Shown piece after piece: positions 7,632 through 14,482 of a DNA stretch of 16,790 nucleotides. The notes under the pieces are model-generated. The model did not search any database. It worked only from the letters and a program-made list of their open reading frames with translations, and was not told where the DNA came from. This DNA is from Smithella sp. D17 (GTDB lineage Bacteria; Desulfobacterota; Syntrophia; Syntrophales; Smithellaceae). The first letter of the stretch is position 1, and each line of letters starts with the position of its first letter. The translations under genes and the position numbers were made by a program. Location of the stretch: the NCBI GenBank assembly GCA_000753945.1, contig JQOA01000223.1, forward strand, positions 1-16,790, given 5' to 3'.

Positions 7632-10600
7632 TTACCTCAAGACCAGCCAGGTTATCAGTTCAAAGTTGTCCATTTCACTGATTTGCTTGGATTTTGGTAT
7701 GATGAGTGCACTGCGATCACTCAATAGTTTCTGTGTGCCACGCTTTTTAAAAACGCGGCTTATTTCTTCAACGGCTTTCTTTAAGAGGTCAGCATACTTG
7801 TCCATTTTCTGCCCATGCTCTGTTTCGGTGTTGAATATCTCGCATAATGCATGATACGGCTCGGTTTGTCCCTGACACAAAAGCCTGTATATTTCCAGAA
7901 TCTGCTTGGCATTGGTATAATTAAAGCGCACTGTACCGTCGTCGCGTATATAAACAAGGAAGTATGGTTGCAGAGGATTAATTTCTTCGTTACCATCTGT
8001 TTTGCCTTTTTGCCGCAGGCAATAAATTGCACCGGGCTTGATAATTTCTCTTTCAGCCGGCGAAAAAATTTTATCGGCGTTTGCATTAGATGCTGAGGCG
8101 GCTGGTGAAGGTACAACTGCATAAAGACCAAAAGGTGCGTTCTCCAATTTCTCACGATTGGCAGTGATATAACTTAAGAGCTCAATACGGAAGTTATCCA
8201 GGGTGAAATCGGTCAGCGACACGGTCTCATCCATATCTTCTAGATCAAGGACTTCTTCCTGCAGCTTCTTAAGTTGGCGATTGCGATATTTTAAATCTTC
8301 CGAAATTAATTCTTCGAGCTGCTCTGTGTTGAGAATATTGTCTTCTCCCGTTGCCGTCACATCGACCAATGCCATGCGGGCCTCGACCCGTTCCTTGAGA
8401 TTGATGTAATTATCGAGGTCTTTTGTCGGCCAGAAATTGACCAATTGAATTTTGGAATTAATGCTCCCCAGCCTGTCTATACGCCCGAATCTCTGGATAA
8501 TGCGCACCGGATTCCAATGAATATCGTAGTTAACAAGATAATCGCAATCCTGGAGGTTCTGCCCTTCGCTGATACAGTCTGTGGCTATCAAAATATCTAT
8601 CTCCCCTTGCTGGGGTGCGGTTTTCATTTTTGATCTGTTTTTCGATAGGGGGGAGAAATTCGTTAATATGCTGTCGTAATCATTCTTGCCAAAGGTTGTT
8701 TGTGTATAGCTTCCCGAAACCAGGGCAGTGTTTAAGTTTAAATCGTTCTTTATCCATTTTGATAAATTATCGTAGATGTATTGCGCGGTATCGGCAAAGG
8801 CCGTGAAAATAACTATTTTTTTGTTTCCGTCATTTGTTGGATTTTTAATTTTATTTTCAATGATCTTCCTCAATTCATGCAGTTTTGCGTCTCTGTCGGG
8901 GGTTACGGCAATTGCATTATTATACAAATCAACGAGTGCTGCTTTATCCTTGCTTAGGTCCTCCAGCCATTCCTTCAATTTCAAATCGGCAAGATCAAAC
9001 TTGAGTTTCTTCCCGACTTGCCACTGGTCAATATCTTCTCCGTCTTCTTCAAGTTCTTCTTCGCCCGGTTGTGCATCTTCAAGAGTTGATTCCTGGGTCG
9101 AGATTTTATTTTTCATGAAGGAAGCGATTTTCTTCTCAAGGTCTTCTATTTTTTGAATTGTCCTGTCCAGGGATATTTCAAACGATTCGATGGAACTTTC
9201 CAAACGCTTCAAATAGTTAACCTTCATCATGCCGATGAGGAAATTTTCACGATCAGATTGTTTAAAGGCCAAAACTTCTGTGCCGGCCAGTTCCTCATAC
9301 TTTTGCTTTTTTTCTTCTTGCACGTATGCAGACGGGTTAAAGATTGATAATTTATATTCTAAAATTTGCTTATTCAGACGGTCGTAAGTAGGGAATCTAT
9401 TTTTTAAATCTATTACAGGGTAAACGGAATAGGGCTTGAGTCTTTCTGGAAATGATCCAATGCTTTCCAGTTTATAAAATGATTTAATATGCTTGCGGCT
9501 GCGGGCAATTGTCAGCTCGTCAAGTAGTTTGAAAAAAGCGGAATCAAGGCGTTCCAGCAAGTCTTTTAGTGTTCTTTGTTTCGTCCTTTTCCGATCGGCC
9601 CAGGTTGTAAAATGTGTCTGTGCTGTCTTGAGTGTGAGTGAAATGTCTTTGATGCCGCTGGTTTCCAGCAATGCGTCGTCTCTTCCCTCGGTAATCAGGG
9701 CAATTTGATTTCTTAGGTCTCTTAATGTGTTATTGACAGGCGTCGCCGACAACATCAACACCCGTGTTTTTACACCTGACTTGATGATCTTTTCCATGAG
9801 CCATTTGGCTCGATTCATTTTTGTTGTGCCGTCATCGTTTGTCTTTTCGATAGGATTACCTTTAAAGTTGTGGGATTCATCAATAACGATCAGGTCATAA
9901 GCCCCCCAATTGAAGTTGTCGAGATCAATCCCGTTCGCGTCAGACTTACCTGAAATTCTCCCCATGTCTGTATGATAGAGGACGGTATAATTAAAGCGAT
10001 CTTTAACAAAAGGATTAAGCGCGTGATTTTGGCCAGCCTGATAAATTGTCCAGTTCCCGGTAAGCTTTTTCGGACAAAGGACGAGGACACGATTATTTAA
10101 CAGCTCGAAATATTTTATAACGGCCAGGGCTTCAAAGGTTTTCCCAAGCCCCACACTATCAGCAATAATGCAGCCGTTGAGTTTCAATACCTTGTTGATT
10201 GCCCCTTTAACACCATCTTTTTGAAAGTTGTAGAGTGCATTCCATATTTCACTTTCAAAGAAGCCGGTTTTTTCGTTGAGCAGCCCGCCTTTGGCCTGGT
10301 CATCCAGATAATTCTCAAAAACATGATAAAGCGTTTTAAAATAAATAAATTCTGGCTCATTCTCGGCATAAAGTTGGGCCAGGTATTTTAAAACGTCATC
10401 TTTGACATTTTCTACAAGTCCGGTATTGTCATTCCATATCTCATCAAACCACTGCTTTAATTCCTGCCTGTCCCGGTCGCTGTCAATGATCATGTTCAGC
10501 TCGATATTATTGTTTCCACCAAGGCCAAGACCATTGACTGTAAAGTTTGAGCTGCCGACTATGGCTTTTTCAATGCCGCTTTCCTGGAGCACATGATACA

Positions 10601-10970
10601 TTTTCCCATGAAGGAAATTGGGTTTAACCATTGATCGTATATCGACTTTTTCTTTGATCCAGGTTGAACAAGCCGCTGCAATTGATTTTTGGGTAAGCCT
10701 TTGTTCAATTGGGATAATCAATTGGTCGTCTTCAATTTTAAAACTTCTATGATTCTTTTTGCTGGGATCAACGGATTTTATGAATGTGGGTTCTCCGAAA
10801 AGAAATCGGAGATTAGTTATTCCATCCAATTCTGTTTTTAAATGATGATAAGCGTAAATAGTAAAGTAGGCAGAAACAATGGAAACGTTTGAATTGCTTT
10901 TTACAATCTCTTTCAAGAAATCGCCCACATTACCGCACTGATGGTTATCTCTGATAGAATTATTTGTCAC
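7632..10970 (-). CDS. PLD-nuclease/SNF2-family helicase fusion protein
   Basis: A 1112-aa protein with two parts. Residues about 15-165 are a phospholipase-D-like nuclease domain with a single HKD-type motif: HGK at 121-123 and GSSNFT at 139-144. Residues about 260-850 are a superfamily 2 helicase: IIADSVGLGKT (268-278, Walker A), VIDESH (362-367, DEAH-type box), MLSATPVNNT (406-415), IATDCISEGQNLQ (795-807) and QRFGRIDRLGS (826-836). An insert at about 600-690 is charged and partly coiled-coil. The C-terminal 250 residues are unassigned. The combination resembles DISARM DrmD/DrmC activities fused in one chain and helicase subunits paired with Eco57I methyltransferases. The start is GTG at 10970 with GGAG about 10 nt upstream; an in-frame TGA at 10986-10988 excludes longer forms. 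First gene of the six-gene operon. Confidence 0.9.
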   Translation of the reverse strand: MTNNSIRDNHQCGNVGDFLKEIVKSNSNVSIVSAYFTIYAYHHLKTELDGITNLRFLFGEPTFIKSVDPSKKNHRSFKIEDDQLIIPIEQRLTQKSIAAACSTWIKEKVDIRSMVKPNFLHGKMYHVLQESGIEKAIVGSSNFTVNGLGLGGNNNIELNMIIDSDRDRQELKQWFDEIWNDNTGLVENVKDDVLKYLAQLYAENEPEFIYFKTLYHVFENYLDDQAKGGLLNEKTGFFESEIWNALYNFQKDGVKGAINKVLKLNGCIIADSVGLGKTFEALAVIKYFELLNNRVLVLCPKKLTGNWTIYQAGQNHALNPFVKDRFNYTVLYHTDMGRISGKSDANGIDLDNFNWGAYDLIVIDESHNFKGNPIEKTNDDGTTKMNRAKWLMEKIIKSGVKTRVLMLSATPVNNTLRDLRNQIALITEGRDDALLETSGIKDISLTLKTAQTHFTTWADRKRTKQRTLKDLLERLDSAFFKLLDELTIARSRKHIKSFYKLESIGSFPERLKPYSVYPVIDLKNRFPTYDRLNKQILEYKLSIFNPSAYVQEEKKQKYEELAGTEVLAFKQSDRENFLIGMMKVNYLKRLESSIESFEISLDRTIQKIEDLEKKIASFMKNKISTQESTLEDAQPGEEELEEDGEDIDQWQVGKKLKFDLADLKLKEWLEDLSKDKAALVDLYNNAIAVTPDRDAKLHELRKIIENKIKNPTNDGNKKIVIFTAFADTAQYIYDNLSKWIKNDLNLNTALVSGSYTQTTFGKNDYDSILTNFSPLSKNRSKMKTAPQQGEIDILIATDCISEGQNLQDCDYLVNYDIHWNPVRIIQRFGRIDRLGSINSKIQLVNFWPTKDLDNYINLKERVEARMALVDVTATGEDNILNTEQLEELISEDLKYRNRQLKKLQEEVLDLEDMDETVSLTDFTLDNFRIELLSYITANREKLENAPFGLYAVVPSPAASASNANADKIFSPAEREIIKPGAIYCLRQKGKTDGNEEINPLQPYFLVYIRDDGTVRFNYTNAKQILEIYRLLCQGQTEPYHALCEIFNTETEHGQKMDKYADLLKKAVEEISRVFKKRGTQKLLSDRSALIIPKSKQISEMDNFELITWLVLR

Positions 10971-11282
10971 CAGCTTCAGACTCCGTCATTATATTCTATT
11001 GATCATGCGTTACTTTAATAACATCGGATTAAGAAAAAAGCGGATCAGGTTCTTGAAATATAAGTTTTCTGATCCTTTTAGATTTTTTAAATTGTTCGTC
11101 ATATTACAACTTCTCGAAAACATTGCAAGAAAAAAGGTGATTTGTGCATGGTAGATGGAAAGAAGAGCGCTGTGCTCGTGGTTTATGACAAGTCGATTTG
11201 GATGCAGTTCGTTCATGTATGCATTATCTTCCGGCCACGTTGCAATACCACTGGGTTTGTGTGTTCCTGATGCCATTTTTCA
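10971..11282 (-). other. Intergenic region upstream of the defence operon
   Basis: About 310 bp without a convincing gene. The minus strand holds the terminator of the preceding unit and a TATAAT sequence (complement of 10988-10993) close to the helicase start. The matching -35 is poor (AAAGTA at a 17-bp spacing) and the implied leader of about 11 nt would cut into the ribosome binding site, so the promoter call is weak. The sequence between 11076 and 11282 is presumably debris from the scar zone. Confidence 0.35.
11034..11075 (-). terminator. Rho-independent terminator before the defence operon
   Basis: On the minus strand the arm GGATCAG (complement of 11069-11075) pairs with CTGATCC (complement of 11042-11048), with a possible inner 3-bp CTT/AAG pairing in the loop. 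A run of six T follows directly (complement of 11034-11039). This would stop transcription coming from the scar zone and isolates the defence operon. Confidence 0.6.
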
Positions 11283-11543
11283 TCACTTCAATTTATCTTC
11301 GATTTTACGAAGCAAGTCGTTCCGTATTCTAAGGAAAGCCATTTCGATGTCATACGTTGTATCAGCTGGTAATAGGGGGTTCAGATCGCTGAGGAAGCCT
11401 TGATGTCTCAGTTTCTCCTGCAAATTCTTTTCGTAATGCATGCTGTCAACGGTTTGGCCTTCGTTTTCCATGTAATGCTTGAAGATATGGATTATTCTTT
11501 CAGCATCGGCTTTGCCTTCATCTGTTAAATTGAGCTTAACCAT
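11283..11543 (-). CDS. Stand-alone fragment resembling the C-terminus of AbiEii nucleotidyltransferase
   Basis: An 86-aa reading frame with ATG start and a good ribosome binding site (GGAGG, 4 nt before the ATG). The sequence includes IFKHYMENEGQTV, YEKNLQEKL, GFLSDLNPLLP and YDIEMAF. This order matches what I remember of the C-terminal helical part of AbiEii/AbiGii-type nucleotidyltransferase toxins, where an F..Y...EG segment leads into a NL..KL....F..DL.PLL segment. The catalytic nucleotidyltransferase core with its GS and DxD motifs is absent. It may be a remnant of a broken AbiE-like toxin-antitoxin locus or a genuine small protein, perhaps a regulator. No AbiEi partner is visible. The assignment is tentative. 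Confidence 0.45.
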   Translation of the reverse strand: MVKLNLTDEGKADAERIIHIFKHYMENEGQTVDSMHYEKNLQEKLRHQGFLSDLNPLLPADTTYDIEMAFLRIRNDLLRKIEDKLK

Positions 11544-11608
11544 TTATCCTCCAAACTATTTCATCTAACCTTTCACTCAACCCATTACCCTACTGTCCAC
11601 CGACCCTA

Positions 11609-12092
11609 CTATTTCTTTTTATCTCCACGCATCCCGGCCAAAAACCTACGACCCTCATCTGTAAGCCGATATTTCTGCAAGCGGCTTTGGGGTTTGTCGG
11701 GAATGGTGTATTCAATTAGATTTTCTTCCATCAGTCCCTTGATGTCCCTTTTCAAATATCCTGTTTTAGATTTAAGCCCGAGTTCTGACAACAGTTCTCT
11801 TGCCGATGCCGCTGAGCGTAACAGAATAAAAAGTATTCTTTCTGACTGGGCCTGCGACTGGGCCCCTGACTGGGCCTTCGACCGGGCCCCAACTTGGGTC
11901 TCCTGGGCCGTAACCTGGACCTTTTCCTGAGATTTGTCTGCTTTTATGAAATGGACCGATAACCCACCGAACTCCTCTCTGAATTCAGGCTCGGGCAGTC
12001 CGGCCGGTGTTGGCAAAAGCGCAAATGGTTTTCAAACAGTTATCATTCCAAGCCTGCTTGAATTCTTTATTTTGATTTTCAACTTTGCGCAT
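11609..12092 (-). pseudogene. AlbA_2/RecG-like ATP-binding regulator with large internal deletion
   Basis: Two ends of one gene are present but the middle is missing. From the ATG at 12092 the protein reads MRKVENQNKEFKQAW then CLKTICAFANTG, the typical opening of AlbA_2-domain (RecG-like, often called divergent AAA-4) proteins. That frame then stops (about 11989-12000). One base out of frame, from about 12016, the sequence reads GLPEPEFREEFGGLSVHF followed by a Gln/Ser-rich linker and a winged-helix segment (RSAASARELLSELG to the TAG at 11609), which is the usual C-terminus of the same family. Roughly 350-400 residues appear deleted at the junction near 12000-12015. A TTG at 12016 could start a 135-aa wHTH protein, but no ribosome binding site supports it. 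Probably inactive. Confidence 0.7.
11844..11915. repeat. Degenerate 12-bp tandem repeat (Gln/Ser linker)
   Basis: About six units of a 12-bp repeat based on GACTGGGCC followed by three variable bases, in units starting at 11844, 11856, 11868, 11880, 11892 and 11904. On the minus strand it encodes tetrapeptide units such as AQSQ and AQSG. AlbA_2-type regulators commonly carry tetrapeptide repeat linkers before their winged helix, so this fits the pseudogene it lies in. Confidence 0.7.
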
Positions 12093-12189
12093 GATGATCC
12101 TTTAATTCATGAAACTCAACCGTTTCAACTTTTGCACTGGTTTTGTGAGGTCTTAACCAGCCATTATCAGCCCATTGCCTTAAGCTCAT
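12079..12189 (-). pseudogene. Stub of a HEPN-like protein gene
   Basis: A 36-aa frame starting MSLRQWADNGWLRPHKTS, with AGG 8 nt before the ATG. The first 18 residues match what I recall as the opening of HEPN-type proteins that sit beside nucleotidyltransferases. After KTS the sequence diverges (AKVETVEFHELKDHHAQS) and stops, so about 100 residues or more are lost. Its end overlaps the ATG of the AlbA_2-like remnant. Probably a broken 5' end fused to unrelated sequence by deletion. The family name is from memory and uncertain. Confidence 0.4.
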
Positions 12190-12283
12190 CTTCTGTACCT
12201 GTTATAAATATTTTAGGAGACGCAAGCACTTCCTGGAGAAAATGATCTTTTTCTTTTTTTCTTTTGATGAATTCACTTTAATT
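12167..12283 (-). pseudogene. Unassigned coding remnant in a second frame across the zinc-ribbon gene end
   Basis: A frame without its own start runs from just after an in-frame TAA to a TGA at 12167. It contains KDHFLQEVLASPKIF and ITGTEDELKAMG. Its composition is much more protein-like than the Lys/Leu-rich tail of the overlapping zinc-ribbon gene, so it probably is the 3' end of another lost gene joined at the A-rich run near 12247-12262. I do not recognise the family. Confidence 0.35.
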
Positions 12284-13182
12284 AAATCGGCGTAAGTTTC
12301 CAATGGAAATCCAGCGATCTTTACCTTTAACTGCCAGAAAGGAAGGTACGTAATATTGTCATCTTTTGCTTCCCGCCACGCACAATATTTAACTCTGATA
12401 AAATTTTTATTAGACGGATTCCATGCGGTGTGGCAATTATCACAAAAAACTATCAAGGCGTCTTTTTCTCCGGGCAGATCCGCGCCACAATCAGGGCAAA
12501 GCAGGGGAAGAAATTCCACATGCCATTTTTCATCCGTAGCGGAGATAAGCGTCTGTTCGATTTCCACGTCCCTTTTCTGGAGATCAAGCGGTTTTTTCAA
12601 AAGGGCATCGTAAACGCGATTATTGGCGCAGTAAACGGGAGAATAAATGACACTGGCCGTTTCACCGATAAATATTTCCTTATGAATGCCGCCGGTGCGT
12701 GTTTGATAATCGTTTATAAAATTATCACGCAAAGTGGGAGAAAATTTTAGAAATTTACCCTCACTTTCATTGCTTCCCACAAATTTTAATTTCATTGCCT
12801 GAGGCCGTAGTCCTAAAGAATGCGGAAGCAATTTGGAATCTAAAGACAGAAAATTAATGTCAAAATACTTATTGGAAATATCAATGGTTCTGATTGTGGA
12901 AGAAATGCTGTAAGAAAATAATGAATTTTGACGTTCTCTATTCATATCCTTTTCTTTAATTGTGTACGAAAGACCTTTGATGCGCCAGTATGGAATGAAG
13001 TAAATGGTTTCGGAAAGTCCTTCCGCAGGTGGAATATAAAAACGGAAAATATCTTCCGCAGCCAGATACACACGCGTGCGGCAGAATTTACACGAAAGAA
13101 TGCGGTCGGCTTCGTCGAGAATTATCGGTGCGCCGCATTGAGGACATTGCTGTTCAATCTGAAAGTTAGAGCCGTTCACCAC
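12202..13182 (-). CDS. Two-zinc-ribbon protein, partner of the SPFH protein (C-terminus probably truncated)
   Basis: A 326-aa protein with an N-terminal zinc ribbon (C13, C16, C31, C34) and a second one at C229, C232, C247, C250. Each ribbon is followed by a segment containing YxPYWRIK or YLPFWQLK, which suggests two repeats of a ribbon plus beta-rich domain. I know proteins of this layout next to SPFH genes; they usually continue well beyond the second ribbon. Here the recognisable sequence ends near ETYADLIKV (about residue 300). A Lys-rich tail follows and stops, so the 3' end seems replaced by foreign sequence. Start is GTG at 13182 or the adjacent GTG at 13179, overlapping the SPFH gene by 14-17 nt, which implies coupled translation. 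Role unknown; possibly a membrane-associated or assembly partner of the SPFH protein. Confidence 0.7.
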   Translation of the reverse strand: MVNGSNFQIEQQCPQCGAPIILDEADRILSCKFCRTRVYLAAEDIFRFYIPPAEGLSETIYFIPYWRIKGLSYTIKEKDMNRERQNSLFSYSISSTIRTIDISNKYFDINFLSLDSKLLPHSLGLRPQAMKLKFVGSNESEGKFLKFSPTLRDNFINDYQTRTGGIHKEIFIGETASVIYSPVYCANNRVYDALLKKPLDLQKRDVEIEQTLISATDEKWHVEFLPLLCPDCGADLPGEKDALIVFCDNCHTAWNPSNKNFIRVKYCAWREAKDDNITYLPFWQLKVKIAGFPLETYADLIKVNSSKEKKKKIIFSRKCLRLLKYL

Positions 13183-14290
13183 ATTTATTACAATAAATAG
13201 ATTCCGGTAAATTTTCGAAGCCGCACTTGGAACATTTTTTGACCGCTGGCTTTACGTTGACTGCCGTGCCGCAGTTTAAGCAGAAATTGGCGTTAACCGG
13301 TAAATTTCTCCCGCAATGGGCGCACTTGTTGATAACTAAAATTTGATGCCCGCAGGCGGGACAAAAGCGTGATTCTTTGGGGATAGCCTGCCTGCAATCA
13401 GGACAGGCGTAAGTTTCCGCCGCAGCCGCCGAACCTTTGAATGTGTCCGCCAGCATACCCGGTACCATAAAGCCCATACCCATTCCTGCTCCCATTCCCA
13501 GTCCTGCACCTGCTGCTGACTGATTCTGCGAAGCCGTTTCCACAGCCATCGCCGTTTTCATTTTCAGAAGTTGATTGAGATCGTCAAAAACGCCCAGCCG
13601 GCTCTTATCGTCTATTGCTTTTTGCACTTCCGGCGGCGGGGTGATGGAATTGATGTATAATTCGGTGAGCGCCAGTCCGAATTTGCTTAAATCGTTCTGC
13701 AGGAGCAGTTTTAATCCGTCGGAGAATTCATTGTATTTCCCCGGAAGATTAAAAATGGTGTCCACCTTTTCCCCCATGTAATCGTTAAACCGGGAAACAA
13801 TGACGCGATTCAGATATTCTTCAATTTCTTCAGTGGTGAAAATTCCCTGCGTTCCGACAAGGGAATTGATCAGCAGGAGCGGCTGGATAACGCGAATATT
13901 GAAAACGCCGAAAGCGCGCAGGCGAATCAACCCCAGTTCCTTGTCGCGGAAGGCGACAGGATCGCGCGTGCCCCATTTTAAATTGGGGAAGGTTTTCATG
14001 TTGACGAAATAAACTTCCGCGCGCAAAGGACTGGTCATGCCCCAGGGTAGAGATAAAACTTTAGTCAGCAGAGGAATGTTGGCCGTTTTTAAAGTGTGAC
14101 GTCCGGAACCGAAAGCATCGTAGGCTTTGCCATTGTAAAAAAAGACCGCGGCCTGGCTTTCTCTGACGGTCAACTGTGCGCCGAATTTTATTTCTCCGGA
14201 GCCTTTCTGAGGAATTCTGTGCACAATTTCTTTGCCTGATTCATCAAACCATTCAATAACTTCCAAAAATATTACATTGTCTGTTCCCAT
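13166..14290 (-). CDS. SPFH/Band-7 domain protein with three C-terminal zinc ribbons (YdjI-like)
   Basis: A 374-aa protein. Residues about 25-230 form an SPFH (stomatin/prohibitin/flotillin/HflK) domain of the soluble 'virion core protein'/YdjI type; no N-terminal membrane helix is visible. A Gly/Met-rich flexible stretch (about 260-280) leads to three zinc ribbons: C296/C299/C310/C313, C323/C326/C337/C340 and C353/C356/C367/C370. SPFH proteins build ring-like or cage-like oligomers and scaffold membrane or stress complexes. The B. subtilis relative is linked to envelope-stress protein complexes. Start is ATG at 14290 with GGGGG about 10 nt upstream. It is read from a strong divergent promoter and is followed by an overlapping zinc-ribbon partner gene. 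Exact function is not known. Confidence 0.85.
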   Translation of the reverse strand: MGTDNVIFLEVIEWFDESGKEIVHRIPQKGSGEIKFGAQLTVRESQAAVFFYNGKAYDAFGSGRHTLKTANIPLLTKVLSLPWGMTSPLRAEVYFVNMKTFPNLKWGTRDPVAFRDKELGLIRLRAFGVFNIRVIQPLLLINSLVGTQGIFTTEEIEEYLNRVIVSRFNDYMGEKVDTIFNLPGKYNEFSDGLKLLLQNDLSKFGLALTELYINSITPPPEVQKAIDDKSRLGVFDDLNQLLKMKTAMAVETASQNQSAAGAGLGMGAGMGMGFMVPGMLADTFKGSAAAAETYACPDCRQAIPKESRFCPACGHQILVINKCAHCGRNLPVNANFCLNCGTAVNVKPAVKKCSKCGFENLPESIYCNKCGERL

Positions 14291-14341
14291 ATTAATCGCG
14301 CCCCCTGATAGTGTGCTGATTATTGGTTTAAATACGTGAAA

Positions 14342-14370
14342 ATAATAGATTACCGGTAATTAATAGTCAA
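14342..14370 (-). promoter_or_regulatory. Sigma-70-type promoter of the SPFH gene
   Basis: On the minus strand TTGACT (complement of 14365-14370) is separated by exactly 17 bp from TATTAT (complement of 14342-14347). Expected transcription start is about 14335, giving a leader of about 45 nt to the ATG at 14290. The perfect palindrome ATTACCGGTAAT sits inside the spacer, so a bound repressor would block polymerase. Confidence 0.65.
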
Positions 14371-14395
14371 GTATAAATATGCCATTGCCGGTAAT
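14349..14395. promoter_or_regulatory. Pair of operator-like palindromes in the divergent promoter region
   Basis: ATTACCGGTAAT at 14349-14360 is a perfect 12-bp palindrome, and ATTGCCGGTAAT at 14384-14395 is the same site with one mismatch. Their centres are 35 bp apart. The first lies between the -35 and -10 of the leftward promoter and overlaps a possible rightward -35 (TTACCG 14350-14355, then TATAAA 14372-14377 after 16 bp). Two copies of one site between divergent genes strongly suggest a dimeric transcription factor controlling both. The factor is not encoded in the window. Confidence 0.55.
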
Positions 14396-14415
14396 TACCA
14401 CCTGCAAGGTGGTAA
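14395..14415 (+). promoter_or_regulatory. 21-bp inverted repeat in the leader of the HD gene
   Basis: TTACCACC at 14395-14402 and its exact complement GGTGGTAA at 14408-14415 flank a 5-nt centre TGCAA. It abuts the second ATTGCCGGTAAT site. It can act as a DNA operator with a half-site beginning TTACC like the neighbours, or as an RNA hairpin of 8 bp in the rightward leader. No T-run follows, so it is not a terminator. Confidence 0.5.
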
Positions 14416-14482
14416 CTTACAAGCGAAAGGGTATGAATGATTAGAATTGATTTTTTATGCGGCATATTATACACAATCCAGC

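Noticed and set aside
11010..11276. An 88-codon minus-strand frame just after the AbiEii-like fragment.
   Set aside because: Its 3' third is formed by the terminator hairpin and T-run, it has no clear ribosome binding site and the sequence resembles no known protein.
11844..11915. A CRISPR-like or satellite array.
   Set aside because: The 12-bp units have no spacers and encode an in-frame tetrapeptide linker.
11609..12016. An intact 135-aa winged-helix regulator starting at TTG 12016.
   Set aside because: The matching N-terminus of the same family lies directly upstream in another frame, so a deleted pseudogene explains the region better.
14395..14415. A terminator between the divergent genes.
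   Set aside because: No T-run follows on either strand and it lies in the leader of a gene, so an operator or leader hairpin is more likely.
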